A DNA stretch of 64,000 nt from Marinoscillum sp049115815 (GCA_049115815.1 JAGDZO010000005.1:310001-374000), one strand, 5' to 3'. Positions 1 through 9,741 are shown, counted from the stretch's first letter. Translations and numbers: made by a program. Notes: generated by a model not told the origin, from the letters alone.

Positions 1-1
1 T

Positions 2-121
2 GATCCTAAGTTCCAATACGCAGCAGCGTGGGAATACAAAGGTGAGCCAAGTGAGGCTGTTCTCCACAAGGAGGAATTGAAATATGAAAGTATCGAAGTA
101 AAAGAAAGAAGCTACAAGTAA
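2..121 (+). CDS. sdhA: Succinate dehydrogenase/fumarate reductase flavoprotein subunit, 3' end only
   Basis: The window opens inside a gene; the last 39 codons are readable in frame 2 and end at TAA 119-121. The tail contains the segment DPKFQYAAAWEYKG and a lysine/glutamate-rich end (ERSYK), as in the C-terminus of Bacteroidota SdhA/FrdA. The identification rests mainly on its position 34 bases upstream of an unmistakable sdhB, the usual order sdhC-sdhA-sdhB in this phylum. The FAD domain and active site lie outside the window. Confidence 0.8.
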   Translation, partial: DPKFQYAAAWEYKGEPSEAVLHKEELKYESIEVKERSYK

Positions 122-155
122 CAGTCTAAGGCTGATACTCAAAACCAATACAAAA

Positions 156-899
156 ATGGATCTTACACTGAAAATTTGGCGTCAAAAAAACGCAAGTGAT
201 CAAGGAAAAATAGTTGAATACCCGATCAAAGAGGTATCTCCAGATATGTCATTCCTAGAAATGATGGATGTACTGAACGATCAGCTGGTAGAAAAAGGTG
301 AGGAACCTGTAGCCTTCGATCATGATTGTAGAGAAGGTATCTGTGGGGCATGCTCCATGCAGATCAATGGAAAACCTCATGGCCCTGACAATGCGATCAC
401 CACTTGTCAGCTGCACATGAGAAAATTCAAAGATGGGGACACGGTTTTTATAGAGCCATTTAGAGCCAAGGCCTTCCCTGTGATCAAAGATTTGATTGTA
501 GACAGAAGTTCTTTCGACAGAATCCAACACGCTGGAGGTTACGTGTCTGTCAATACTTCTGGTAACACTCAGGACGCGAATGCCATTCCTATTAATAAAC
601 ATGATGCTGACACAGCTTTTGACGCTGCTACATGTATAGGGTGTGGAGCTTGCGTGGCTGCTTGTAAGAATGCCTCGGCCATGCTTTTTGTATCAGCCAA
701 AGTTTCGCAGTTTGCTCTACTACCTCAAGGACAAGTAGAAAGAAAAACAAGAGCACAAGCCATGGTGGCACAAATGGACGAAGAAGGTTTTGGAGCTTGC
801 ACTAATACTGGTGCGTGTGCAGCCGAATGTCCGAAAGAAATCAGCTTGACTAACATAGCTAGGCTGAATAGAGAATATCTGGGCTCAAGTATTTCTTAA
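156..899 (+). CDS. sdhB: Succinate dehydrogenase/fumarate reductase iron-sulfur subunit
   Basis: This is the electron-transfer subunit of respiratory complex II, passing electrons from the FAD of SdhA to the membrane anchor and menaquinone. All cluster ligands are visible: the plant-type [2Fe-2S] set C58, C63, C66 (CREGICGAC) and C84, the [4Fe-4S] set C160, C163, C166, C170 (CIGCGACVAAC), and the third group C215, C221, C225 near GACTNTGAC. The 247 residues fit the family. It follows sdhA by 34 bases and is last in its operon, with a strong terminator 33 bases downstream. A functional, complete gene; whether the enzyme runs as oxidase or reductase cannot be told from the sequence. Confidence 0.96.
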   Translation: MDLTLKIWRQKNASDQGKIVEYPIKEVSPDMSFLEMMDVLNDQLVEKGEEPVAFDHDCREGICGACSMQINGKPHGPDNAITTCQLHMRKFKDGDTVFIEPFRAKAFPVIKDLIVDRSSFDRIQHAGGYVSVNTSGNTQDANAIPINKHDADTAFDAATCIGCGACVAACKNASAMLFVSAKVSQFALLPQGQVERKTRAQAMVAQMDEEGFGACTNTGACAAECPKEISLTNIARLNREYLGSSIS

Positions 900-931
900 G
901 ATATAGTTCGAACTAAGATCAGAAAAAGATC

Positions 932-967
932 AAAAGCAGAAATGAGGAAACTTGTTTCTGCTTTTTT
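932..967 (+). terminator. Rho-independent terminator of the sdh operon
   Basis: A perfect 11-bp stem (AAAAGCAGAAA at 932-942, TTTCTGCTTTT at 955-965) with a 12-base loop runs straight into a T-rich tract, 32 bases after the sdhB stop. Confidence 0.85.
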
Positions 968-1104
968 GTTTCGAGTCATCAAGGTTCAATTATCAATCAT
1001 GGCATTTGATAGGATTCTCCTTGCCATAAGTCATAATGTGACAATTTCGTTTTACTTAAATTAGTAAAATACCAAGTGCACACGCATTCATTTAATTCGA
1101 TCTT

Positions 1105-2973
1105 ATGGGAGATCAAAATATATCCAGGTCAATAGACCAAGAGATAAGACTCAACTTTACTCGAAACCTTCTAGATGATCTGGAGGCATTAGAAAAAATG
1201 CTTCTCAACAATCAAATAGAAAGCGGCATTACCAGAATAGGTGCAGAGCAAGAATTTTGTCTTGTCAATAAGCATTGGCGTCCAGCTGAGAATGCCATGG
1301 CTATATTGGAAGGAATAGATGATCCACATTTCACTACCGAATTAGCCAAGTACAATCTTGAAATCAACCTAGACCCGCGCGAACTCACAGGAGACGCATT
1401 TTCTCAGGTCGAACTACAACTCAGAGACCTGCTCAATAAAGCCAAAATCGCAGCTGACGCTGAAGGCAGTAAAATTATCCTATCGGGAATCTTGCCCACC
1501 ATTTCCACTTATCAGCTGGGGATGAACTATATGACACCCATGCCGAGGTATTATGCCTTGAATGACATGATGAAAAAATTGAGGGGTGGAGACTTTTACT
1601 TTCACCTGTCTGGCATAGAAGAACTGACGATCAAACATGGAACGGTCATGTTCGAGGCTTTCAACACCAGTTTTCAGATGCACCTTCAGATTGATCCTGA
1701 AGACTTTACGGCGAGTTACAATTGGTCACAGGCAATCGCAGGGCCTGTGCTGGGGATGTGCGTCAATTCCCCCCTACTGCTAGGGAGAGAACTCTGGTCA
1801 GAAACACGAATCGCACTTTTCCAGCAAAGTATTGACACACGAGGCGTATCAAAAGCGCTCAAAGAGCAACCTGCCCGGGTGGCATTCGGAGATGACTGGG
1901 CAGATGGCACCATCGTAGATCTATTCAAAAAAGAAATTGCGCGCCATAAGATCATTCTCTCTAGAAAAATAGGAGAAAATGCCCTGGAGGTACTGGCGAA
2001 CGGAGGTACGCCTAAACTGGAAGCTGCTAACCTCTTCAATGGTACCATCTATCATTGGAATAGAGCTTGCTATGGTGTGGGCAATGGTAAAGCCCATTTG
2101 AGAATTGAGAACAGATACGTTCCTGCTGGCCCAACAGTGATTGACGAGATGGCCAACTTTGCTTTTTGGGTAGGGCTGATGGTGGGTAGACCAGCCAAAT
2201 TTGACGACATCAATTCTAAAATGGATTTTAAGGATATTAAATCCAACTTCATCAAATCCGCTCGAAATGGTTCTGAGTCAGTCATGATTTGGGAAGGCAA
2301 AGAAATAGGATTGAAAGAATTAGTGCTTAAGGAGTTTGTGCCGATCGCTAAAGCCGGATTGGAGAAAATGAAGATTGATCCTCATGACATTGACAGGCTA
2401 CTAGGTGTTATAGAGAAACGAGCCAAATCACACAACGGCGCACAATGGACAACCAAGGCCTATCGCAACCTTAAGTCTAACTTGAAAAGAGATGATGCAC
2501 TCATAGCTTTGACCAAATCTATTCATGACTATCAGCAAAAAGGTATTCCCGTACATAAATGGAACAATCCTTCTGAATTGCCTCAAAGCAATGAAGCAGC
2601 CACTGATGTAGGGCACTTGATGTCTACCCAAGTGGTGACCGCCACCATGAACGACACAGCGGAACTCACCTTGAGAATCATGGAGTGGAAGGGCTTCCAT
2701 CACCTGCCAGTGGTAGATGCCGAAGATAGGCTCGTGGGACTCCTTACATGGAATCATTTGAAGCATCTGAAAGATTTTCGAGATGCAGAAAAATCTATCA
2801 CTGTAGCCGACATAATGGAAACCCAATTGATCACTGTCAAGACATCCACCTCACTTAAGCAGGCGCAAAAGCTGATTACAGAACATCAAATTGGTTGTTT
2901 GCCTGTGATTCAAAACAGACAGCTGGTAGGAATAGTAACTTCACAAGATTTAGAAGACTTGAAGAATGCCTAA
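1105..2973 (+). CDS. GCS2-type carboxylate-amine ligase fused to a C-terminal CBS pair
   Basis: Residues about 1-450 look like the GCS2 family (glutamate-cysteine ligase type 2, COG2170), ATP-dependent enzymes joining a carboxylate to an amine: note IGAEQEFCLV near residue 45 and KYNLEINLDPRELTG near residue 100. Residues about 501-557 and 568-622 form two CBS motifs (VGHLMSTQVVTATM; VADIMETQLITV), which normally bind adenosine nucleotides and regulate the attached domain. The next gene, an AstE-like deacylase, overlaps by 8 bases (ATGCCTAA), so both are translated from one message. The pairing of an amide ligase with an amide hydrolase suggests making and trimming of a glutamyl or aspartyl amide; the substrate is unknown. 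Glutathione synthesis is possible, but no gshB-like gene adjoins. Confidence 0.8.
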   Translation: MGDQNISRSIDQEIRLNFTRNLLDDLEALEKMLLNNQIESGITRIGAEQEFCLVNKHWRPAENAMAILEGIDDPHFTTELAKYNLEINLDPRELTGDAFSQVELQLRDLLNKAKIAADAEGSKIILSGILPTISTYQLGMNYMTPMPRYYALNDMMKKLRGGDFYFHLSGIEELTIKHGTVMFEAFNTSFQMHLQIDPEDFTASYNWSQAIAGPVLGMCVNSPLLLGRELWSETRIALFQQSIDTRGVSKALKEQPARVAFGDDWADGTIVDLFKKEIARHKIILSRKIGENALEVLANGGTPKLEAANLFNGTIYHWNRACYGVGNGKAHLRIENRYVPAGPTVIDEMANFAFWVGLMVGRPAKFDDINSKMDFKDIKSNFIKSARNGSESVMIWEGKEIGLKELVLKEFVPIAKAGLEKMKIDPHDIDRLLGVIEKRAKSHNGAQWTTKAYRNLKSNLKRDDALIALTKSIHDYQQKGIPVHKWNNPSELPQSNEAATDVGHLMSTQVVTATMNDTAELTLRIMEWKGFHHLPVVDAEDRLVGLLTWNHLKHLKDFRDAEKSITVADIMETQLITVKTSTSLKQAQKLITEHQIGCLPVIQNRQLVGIVTSQDLEDLKNA

Positions 2974-4147
2974 GATTTTCAGTAAAGCACTGAATACATC
3001 TATCAGTACCGATCGTATCATTGGGAAAATGGGTGGAGAAGGTCCATGTGTGGTGTTTTTTGGAGGTATACATGGCAATGAGCCATCGGGTGTGTTTGCC
3101 TTGAAGCAAGTATTCGAAGAGTTGGAAAGATCTCAAGTAAAGACTCAAGGTCAATTCATAGGATTGGCCGGAAATTTATGGGCTCTGGAGCGTAACGAAC
3201 GTTTCCAGCATGAGGACTTGAATAGAATGTGGAATTCGGAACGCATTCAAGCAATGAAAGAAGGGAATTTTCATCCAAAAACCGAAGATGAAAAACAGCA
3301 ACTTTCGCTTTTTTCGACTTTAGTAGAAATCATCAATAACCATTCGGGCCCGTACTATTTCTTTGATTTACATACCACCTCGAGTGAAACTACACCCTTT
3401 CTGACTGTGAACGACAGCTTGCTCAACCGTCAGTTTTGTGAGCAGTATCCCGTACCTATGATTCTTGGAATCGAAGAGTATTTGGATGGACCATTGCTCA
3501 GCTACCTCAACGAGGAAGGGTACGTTTCGTTTGGTTTTGAATCCGGCCAACATGATGAGCTGTCTTCTATCAACAACCATGTCTCGTTCATTTATCTATC
3601 CTTGGTCTTTGCAGGAGTTCTAGATGCCTCGGATATTAACTTTCAGCATCATTTAGCATCGATTGAGCATTCCAATTCCATCTATGAGATCTTTCATAGA
3701 CATCAACTCTCGTCTAATGAATCATTTCAAATGACTCCAGGTTTCAGCAATTTTGAGCGCGTAAAAAAAGGCACGCAACTAGCTGTTTCCAACGGCGTAC
3801 CTATCATCGCAGCTGAAAACACGACACTCTTCATGCCATTATACCAACCAAAAGGGGAAGATGGCTACTTCGAAATAAGAGTCGTCCCAAAGATTTTCCT
3901 TCGTCTATCAACTCTTTTCCGTCTCTTGCGGCTAGATAGAATACTTCCTTACTTGCCCGGAATCAGCTGGACTACCTCCCAAAAGGAATCTTTAAAAATC
4001 GATCTAAAAATTGCCCGGTTCCTAGCAAAATCAATCTTGCATCTGATGGGTTATCGCAGCAAAACAGAAAATGGCGGTTACTTAATAGCTAAGAATAGAG
4101 AGGCCCGATCACGTTCGTCAGAATACAAAGGAGCACGCTGGCTTTGA
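2966..4147 (+). CDS. AstE/aspartoacylase-family zinc deacylase
   Basis: This M14-like carboxypeptidase-fold protein belongs to the succinylglutamate desuccinylase/aspartoacylase family, which hydrolyses N-acyl groups from acidic amino acids. Likely zinc ligands are H36 and E39 in GGIHGNEPSG and H136 in FFDLHTTS; FGFESGQH further on resembles the region carrying the family's catalytic Glu. The start is fixed by the 8-base overlap with the upstream ligase gene. At 393 residues it is longer than typical AstE, with an extra basic C-terminal part of about 90 residues (FLRLSTLFRLLRLDRILPYL onward) of unknown role. A second, shorter family member lies at 49895. The exact substrate cannot be inferred. 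Confidence 0.8.
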   Translation: MPKIFSKALNTSISTDRIIGKMGGEGPCVVFFGGIHGNEPSGVFALKQVFEELERSQVKTQGQFIGLAGNLWALERNERFQHEDLNRMWNSERIQAMKEGNFHPKTEDEKQQLSLFSTLVEIINNHSGPYYFFDLHTTSSETTPFLTVNDSLLNRQFCEQYPVPMILGIEEYLDGPLLSYLNEEGYVSFGFESGQHDELSSINNHVSFIYLSLVFAGVLDASDINFQHHLASIEHSNSIYEIFHRHQLSSNESFQMTPGFSNFERVKKGTQLAVSNGVPIIAAENTTLFMPLYQPKGEDGYFEIRVVPKIFLRLSTLFRLLRLDRILPYLPGISWTTSQKESLKIDLKIARFLAKSILHLMGYRSKTENGGYLIAKNREARSRSSEYKGARWL

Positions 4148-4273
4148 CAAGTGCGCACCAATATCGATGAATTAAATGTGCTTTATCCCTTAAGTCAAAT
4201 CACCAAACAATAGTATTAACCAAGGATTTTCTATAGTTTTACTAACATTTTTTCTCCCAGCAATTTTTTCAAG

Positions 4274-7200
4274 ATGAGACATTTCAAGCTACTTTTCGCT
4301 TTTACCTTATTGCTATCTTTTTCATTCCAAGCACATTCCCAGACATGGGAAAAAATGCTCAAAAAAGCGGACAAGCATTACGCCAAGGGCAAATTCAACA
4401 AAATAGAAAAGGTCACAAAAAAGCTCCGCAAGAAGCATATCGTCAAAAAGTTTGGTGGGGACTCCTCACTTTATGCATTGACGTATGTGATGGACGCCAA
4501 GGCCAACGCAGCTCGTGCTGAGTATGCCGAAATGGATCAAAACCTAGCCAAGGCAAGCGAATTGCTGTTGACATTTGAAACACGTGATCCGTACAATTTT
4601 ATCATGCCGCAGCTGAGAATCATAGATATGTACAATGATCATGGGAGCCATCGCAAAGCGGACAGCATCACTCAGCGCCTGGAGGGTCTAAGTACAGGTT
4701 ACATACAGAATGATCTGCTCGAAACTGAAATCAAAATGAGACGAGCATTCACTGACGTGGCACTCGGACTGTACACTACAGGGCTAGCCAATACACGCGA
4801 ACTCAATGATACTTGGCCGACTAAGTTGCGGATGAGCTACAATTTTGAGGCTATCAAAAAAGAGGATGAAAATTACAAATCCCAATTGCTGGTTAAGCTG
4901 TACACCAATGAAATCGAAGCGCTCCGAGGCAAGGGAGAATACACAGAGGCGTTTGAAAAAATTGACATACGCAACAAGCAAGTGAATCGACTCGCTGATG
5001 CCAAATCTGAAGCCTATGTAGGATTCCGTGTAGCGGAAATCAAAACACATCAAGCATACGGCGACCTCAAAAAAGCATACAAACTCGGAAACCGACTGCT
5101 CAGCACCAAACCAATAGGAATGATGAGCCAAAAGGCCGCCATACCTACGTTCATGGCTTATGCCGAATCCTCAGAATATGCCGATGCAGAAAAGATCAAA
5201 TTCGGTCTGGAAAGCGCTTTATCTAAAGCCAAGGTGAAACGCGAATATGTGAAGTTGCATATCAACACGATAGAAGCTTTGCTCGATAGCTACATCAAGG
5301 ACACGGATGAAAACACGGTAGTGGCTCTCAACTCACAGTTGTTCAAAGCCAAATCTCAACTACCTGCTGACCATCCTACTATCAGCCTTATCAGCCAAAG
5401 AGCTATTGATTACATCTTTGAAATGAACAGAGCTGAAAACTATCCTTTCGCGGAGAAGTTTTACAACACGCTGGGTGAATCTCTGCTGGCGAGATATGGA
5501 GCCAATAGCCTCCACACCAAAATCTACAAGGTCAACTTTGCTGGGTATTATCTGAAATACTCTGAGACTCCAGCTAAAGCCTACCAACTCCTGGCAGGAG
5601 AAGTGTACAAAACTCCCCTCACAGAACTTTCGACTCATCACCCAAAATACAGCATGATGGTGACGAGTCTGATGGATTACTTCACTTTAACAGGGAATTT
5701 TGATTACCCCATCACGTTGACAAAATCGGTGTTGGAAGCTCAAAGAGCCAACCCCAACACCACTGACAGTGAATTGGGACAGAAACTAGTAGAATTGGCC
5801 AAACTGCAGATACAAGGAGGATATTACCAAGAGGCTGAAGACAATACGGATGAAGCCCTCAAGACCCTTAGACGTGGTGGGGAGAAAAAATCAGAAGAAT
5901 TCGTGAATGCTCTCAACAGCGCAGCATACCTCTACGGCACTATTGGACTCTATTCAAAAGCAGAGAGGCAATTGTCTCGCGCCAATAGTATTTACAAAAA
6001 ATTAGAAACTGTCAATCAAGAATTGAGATTGCAATCCAACGTGGATCTGGCCTTCCTCAATACTAGAATGGGTAACTATACCGAAACCGAAGAGCTCTTG
6101 GATGAAGTAATCAAGGAACGCAGAAAACTCTACGGAGAAAGCAGCCGAAGGATGATTAAGCCATACAGGGCTTTAGGTGAAGTATTTCTCATCAAGGGCG
6201 ATTTTCCTGAGGCAGAGAAAAATTTGCGTAAAGCACTCTCCATTACGGAGCAAGTATTCGGAGATACTACCCTCATTTTCGCAGAGACACTCAGCAAAAT
6301 GGCCAAACTATATCATGAGCTTGGCAACTATGAGGCCGCCCTTGTGAACGCTACAGATGTGCTCAAAATAAGAGATAAGTCATTGCGCAAAGGTCATATA
6401 CTATTCGCGGATACTTATACAGACCTAGGGCGAATTCATTCAAGCATGAACAATGAGCTTAGTGTGGTAGAAGGCTATTTTCAACTGGCCAAGCAAATCA
6501 CTCAGGAAAATTTTGATGATACCCATCCGCTCTATGCTGAGGCACTCAAGAATCTCGCTTATGTACACATACAGAAGAAGGAGTATACTCAGGCTCTCTT
6601 ACTCCTAGATCAGGCAGATGATATTTGGAGAGACGCACTCGCGAATCAAAATAGGAGCTCAGGGGAAGTGGCGCGTATTAAGGGTGACATCTACAGTTAT
6701 CAAGGTGAATTCAAAAAGGCACGAAGAGAATACGAAAAAGCATCCAAATACTTTAAGCGAATCTTCAATGAAGAGCACCCTGATTATCTCAACACACAAA
6801 GTAGATTGGCTCGCGCATACTACATCAACGATGACATCAGTGAGGTGGAATCCATACTAGGAGCCACTACAGACGCTTACTTGTCTTACACAAAAACCTA
6901 TTTCCCTACCCTAAGTGAAGAAGAGAAGGCGAAGTTTTGGAACAAAATCAAGCCAGACTTTGAGTTTTATAACACAGTAGCCATTCGCTACAGCGATAGC
7001 AAAGAGAAGTACCTGGAAAACATGTATGACTTTGCTCTAGCCACTAAAGGACTCTTACTCAACTCATCTATTAAAACACGAAATAGCATCCTCAATAGTG
7101 GTGATGATGAGTTGATTGCTTTGTTTAAGCAATGGATTGCCAAGAAAGAATTTCTTACCACCACGCTTGCACAATCGGCAGAAGATCTGGCTGCCAACGA

Positions 7201-8503
7201 GATTGACCCTAGAAAACTGCAAGATGAAATAGCCATTTTGGAGAAAGAGCTTAGCGAAAAATCGGAGGATTTTGAGTCATCGTTTGAATACAAACTCTAT
7301 AGCTGGAGTGATGTAAGAAAATCTCTGGAGGAGGATGAAGCTGCGGTGGAGATCATTCGCTATCGAGAGTTTGATGAGCGATTCAATGACGACAAAATAA
7401 GATATGCTGCCTTGATCGTCACAGCTGAGACAAGGGCCAATCCGGAGCTTGTGCTCATGGAGAATGGATTAGACATGGAAACCAAACACTTCAAGTACCA
7501 CAGAAACGTCACTAAGTATAAGATAGCCGATGGCAACTCGTTTGGCGTGTTCTGGGAGCCTATTTACAACAAAATCAAGGACAAAAAAGTGGTATTCCTT
7601 TCACCAGATGGCGTATATAATCAGCTCAATGTTGAATCGTTGAAAATCAATGAATCGGAATACGTCATAGACAGAATGAACGTGCGCGTGGTTGGGAATA
7701 CCAAAACGATAGCGGCACTAAGATCTAGAGATGCCCGCAAGTATGCTAAGAAAGAAACCCCGAAGGAGTTTTCGGCCATGCTCCTAGGCAATCCTAATTA
7801 TTATGAAAATGAAAACAACCGGCGACAAGCCAAGCTAGATGCCAATAAGGGTAATTCGAATAGTTTTATCCCGCAGCTGCCCGGGACAGAAAAAGAAGTC
7901 AATACCATCAATCAACTATTGGTAGATAATGGCTGGAAAATAGAATCATATCTCGGCACCAATGCCACCGAGCAGCAAATAAAGCAAGCACAGAACTATA
8001 CGCTCATACATATAGCCACGCATGGTTTTTTCGATGATAAGAAAACCGAAGAGAAGAATGAATTGCTAGCAGAAGAAGATGACAACCCGCTCAACAGAGC
8101 CGGCCTGATCACCGAGGGTGGTGGGGACGTGCTTCTGAAAGCCACTAAAAATTACAATATAGATGATGGTGTCTTGACGGCTCATGAAGCCATGAATCTC
8201 AACTTTGAAGACACAGAACTCATCGTATTGAGTGCATGTGAAACTGGTAGAGGGGAAATCCAACAAGGCGAAGGAGTCTTTGGGCTGCAGCGATCATTTC
8301 TGGTAGCCGGAGCAGACGCCATTGTGATGAGTCTGTATCAGGTATCTGATGAGGTGACTCAGATGCTCATGGTGGAGTTTTACAAAAACTGGCTCAGCGG
8401 TCAAGACAAACGAACAGCTTTCAATAAGGCGCAGCTGACCATCAAGGAGAGTTATAATGACCCAATCTATTGGGGAGCCTTTACCATGATTGCGAAGAGT
8501 TAA
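4274..8503 (+). CDS. Secreted TPR-repeat protein with C-terminal CHAT (caspase-like) domain
   Basis: The protein begins with a signal peptide (MRHFKLLFAFTLLLSFSFQA, cut after AHSQ), so it is exported. Residues about 30-900 are mostly alpha-helical with many tetratricopeptide repeats, for example the blocks around FPEAEKNLRKALSI and YEAALVNATDVLKI. The last 300 residues form a CHAT domain, a clan CD caspase-like fold: the His/Cys dyad is visible as H1250 in IHIATHGFF and C1322 in LIVLSACETGRGE, and the family's segment DAIVMSLYQVSDEVT follows. Such proteins are common in Bacteroidota and cyanobacteria; their substrates are mostly unknown. It stands alone between a 126-base gap and a small gene. 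Presence of the dyad suggests an active peptidase in the envelope or outside the cell. Confidence 0.9.
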   Translation: MRHFKLLFAFTLLLSFSFQAHSQTWEKMLKKADKHYAKGKFNKIEKVTKKLRKKHIVKKFGGDSSLYALTYVMDAKANAARAEYAEMDQNLAKASELLLTFETRDPYNFIMPQLRIIDMYNDHGSHRKADSITQRLEGLSTGYIQNDLLETEIKMRRAFTDVALGLYTTGLANTRELNDTWPTKLRMSYNFEAIKKEDENYKSQLLVKLYTNEIEALRGKGEYTEAFEKIDIRNKQVNRLADAKSEAYVGFRVAEIKTHQAYGDLKKAYKLGNRLLSTKPIGMMSQKAAIPTFMAYAESSEYADAEKIKFGLESALSKAKVKREYVKLHINTIEALLDSYIKDTDENTVVALNSQLFKAKSQLPADHPTISLISQRAIDYIFEMNRAENYPFAEKFYNTLGESLLARYGANSLHTKIYKVNFAGYYLKYSETPAKAYQLLAGEVYKTPLTELSTHHPKYSMMVTSLMDYFTLTGNFDYPITLTKSVLEAQRANPNTTDSELGQKLVELAKLQIQGGYYQEAEDNTDEALKTLRRGGEKKSEEFVNALNSAAYLYGTIGLYSKAERQLSRANSIYKKLETVNQELRLQSNVDLAFLNTRMGNYTETEELLDEVIKERRKLYGESSRRMIKPYRALGEVFLIKGDFPEAEKNLRKALSITEQVFGDTTLIFAETLSKMAKLYHELGNYEAALVNATDVLKIRDKSLRKGHILFADTYTDLGRIHSSMNNELSVVEGYFQLAKQITQENFDDTHPLYAEALKNLAYVHIQKKEYTQALLLLDQADDIWRDALANQNRSSGEVARIKGDIYSYQGEFKKARREYEKASKYFKRIFNEEHPDYLNTQSRLARAYYINDDISEVESILGATTDAYLSYTKTYFPTLSEEEKAKFWNKIKPDFEFYNTVAIRYSDSKEKYLENMYDFALATKGLLLNSSIKTRNSILNSGDDELIALFKQWIAKKEFLTTTLAQSAEDLAANEIDPRKLQDEIAILEKELSEKSEDFESSFEYKLYSWSDVRKSLEEDEAAVEIIRYREFDERFNDDKIRYAALIVTAETRANPELVLMENGLDMETKHFKYHRNVTKYKIADGNSFGVFWEPIYNKIKDKKVVFLSPDGVYNQLNVESLKINESEYVIDRMNVRVVGNTKTIAALRSRDARKYAKKETPKEFSAMLLGNPNYYENENNRRQAKLDANKGNSNSFIPQLPGTEKEVNTINQLLVDNGWKIESYLGTNATEQQIKQAQNYTLIHIATHGFFDDKKTEEKNELLAEEDDNPLNRAGLITEGGGDVLLKATKNYNIDDGVLTAHEAMNLNFEDTELIVLSACETGRGEIQQGEGVFGLQRSFLVAGADAIVMSLYQVSDEVTQMLMVEFYKNWLSGQDKRTAFNKAQLTIKESYNDPIYWGAFTMIAKS

Positions 8504-8546
8504 TGTAGATATTAGTTCATATTGCTCCGTATTATGTTACCATAAG

Positions 8547-8771
8547 ATGAAAAAATTGGCGGGGAAAATCGTACAGATCTGCAATTACAAAATTGAGAGC
8601 AAAGGAGAGCAAGTAGGTCTGTCATTTTATGCCTTCTTTGCGAATAAAAATGATCAGCCAGAATTACTGATGGAGGTAGCCGAATGGTGGATCCAAAAAC
8701 ACCAACTTGATCATTTTGAAAAAGCCGTAAAGATCAGAGATTTGATCCTCGAAGAATTCGGCCCAATTTGA
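8547..8771 (+). CDS. Small conserved protein, possibly DUF6500
   Basis: A 74-residue protein starting at ATG 8547 (MKKLAGKIVQICNYKIESKG). A longer reading from 8490 would overlap the CHAT gene and adds a poor N-terminus, so the inner ATG is preferred. Features are a basic N-terminal helix, the stretch GLSFYAFFANKNDQPELLM, and a helical end rich in acidic and aromatic residues (AEWWIQKHQLDHFEKAVKI). From memory this resembles the DUF6500 family of Bacteroidota and marine bacteria; that assignment is tentative and no function is known. No membrane segment or signal peptide. Confidence 0.6.
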   Translation: MKKLAGKIVQICNYKIESKGEQVGLSFYAFFANKNDQPELLMEVAEWWIQKHQLDHFEKAVKIRDLILEEFGPI

Positions 8772-8880
8772 CTGCTAGAATCAATTCTTTTCCAGATTCT
8801 CAAAATGAAAATCGCCCTTTACCCACGACTTGACTTTATTTGCATGCAGTCGCCAAATATCACCGACACATCTTGCCGCC

Positions 8881-9741
8881 ATGAAAAAGAAATTAGTCTA
8901 CTCCGCATTGATAATAGTTGGAGCCCTGGTCATTGCCTACTTAAACTTCAACAATTCCTCGCCTGATACATATCCGCGTCCTATTACGGCCTCTGAGTAT
9001 AATGATCTAGTATGGTCAGATGAATTTGAGGGATCCGGTGAAATAGATAAGGAGAAATGGTTTCTACAGACCAAAATACCACCATGGGGGAGCTGGTTTG
9101 GCGGGTTAATTCAGCACTATACAGATAGAGAAGAGAACACTTTCCAAAAAGACGGTTTTCTTCATATGGTGGCCAAGAAGGAAACTTTTCAGGATCAGGG
9201 ATATACTAAAGAATACACCGCAGCAAGACTCAACTCCAAATTTGCATTCACTTATGGGCGTGTAGAAGTAAGGGCTAAGCTGCCCTCCGGGGTGGGCACA
9301 TGGCCTGCGATTTGGATGCTGAGTAAGAACATATCTGAGGATGGTGCATACTGGCAAACTTTAGGTCATGGCACAACCAGTTGGCCACACTGTGGTGAGA
9401 TAGACATTATGGAGCACTGGGGCAACAACCAAAATTTTGTCCAAAGTGCAGTGCACAATGGCTATAGCTACGGTGATGAAGTTAAGAATCTAGGTGGGCG
9501 GATGGTAGAAGATGTCTCCAACCAATTTCACGTTTATCGGGTTGAGTGGTCACCTGAAAAAATTATTTTCAGCGTTGACAGCACAGTTCATTATATCTAC
9601 GAACCCGTGGTTAAGAACATGCTTACTTGGCCATATGACTCGGATCAGTATATTTTGATGAATATAGCTATAGAACCTGAAATTGATTCAGCATTTACAG
9701 AAAGTGCGATGGTGGTGGACTATGTCAGGATTTACCAGTGA
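8881..9741 (+). CDS. Glycoside hydrolase family 16 protein (beta-glucanase/laminarinase-like)
   Basis: GH16 enzymes cleave beta-1,3 or beta-1,3/1,4 glucans and galactans by a retaining mechanism. The active-site signature GEIDIMEHWG is intact, with the nucleophile E173, D175 and acid/base E178 in the expected spacing. Other conserved parts are LVWSDEFEGSG near residue 43, AARLNSKFAFTYGRVEVRAK near 114 and VGTWPAIWML near 138. The N-terminus has a hydrophobic helix (residues 6-23) acting as signal or anchor. The ATG at 8881 gives this clean signal; a start at 8830 would add 17 unlikely residues. The most likely substrate is laminarin from algae, but specificity within GH16 cannot be read by eye. 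A terminator follows. Confidence 0.92.
   Translation: MKKKLVYSALIIVGALVIAYLNFNNSSPDTYPRPITASEYNDLVWSDEFEGSGEIDKEKWFLQTKIPPWGSWFGGLIQHYTDREENTFQKDGFLHMVAKKETFQDQGYTKEYTAARLNSKFAFTYGRVEVRAKLPSGVGTWPAIWMLSKNISEDGAYWQTLGHGTTSWPHCGEIDIMEHWGNNQNFVQSAVHNGYSYGDEVKNLGGRMVEDVSNQFHVYRVEWSPEKIIFSVDSTVHYIYEPVVKNMLTWPYDSDQYILMNIAIEPEIDSAFTESAMVVDYVRIYQ

Noticed and set aside
255..602. Antisense open frame inside sdhB
   Set aside because: It lies opposite an intact, motif-rich gene with normal codon pattern, and its own sequence has no domain.
4274..8503. CHAT protein as part of an abortive-infection or type III-E-like CRISPR defence system
   Set aside because: No CRISPR array, Cas gene, gasdermin or other defence gene is adjacent, and the protein has a signal peptide.
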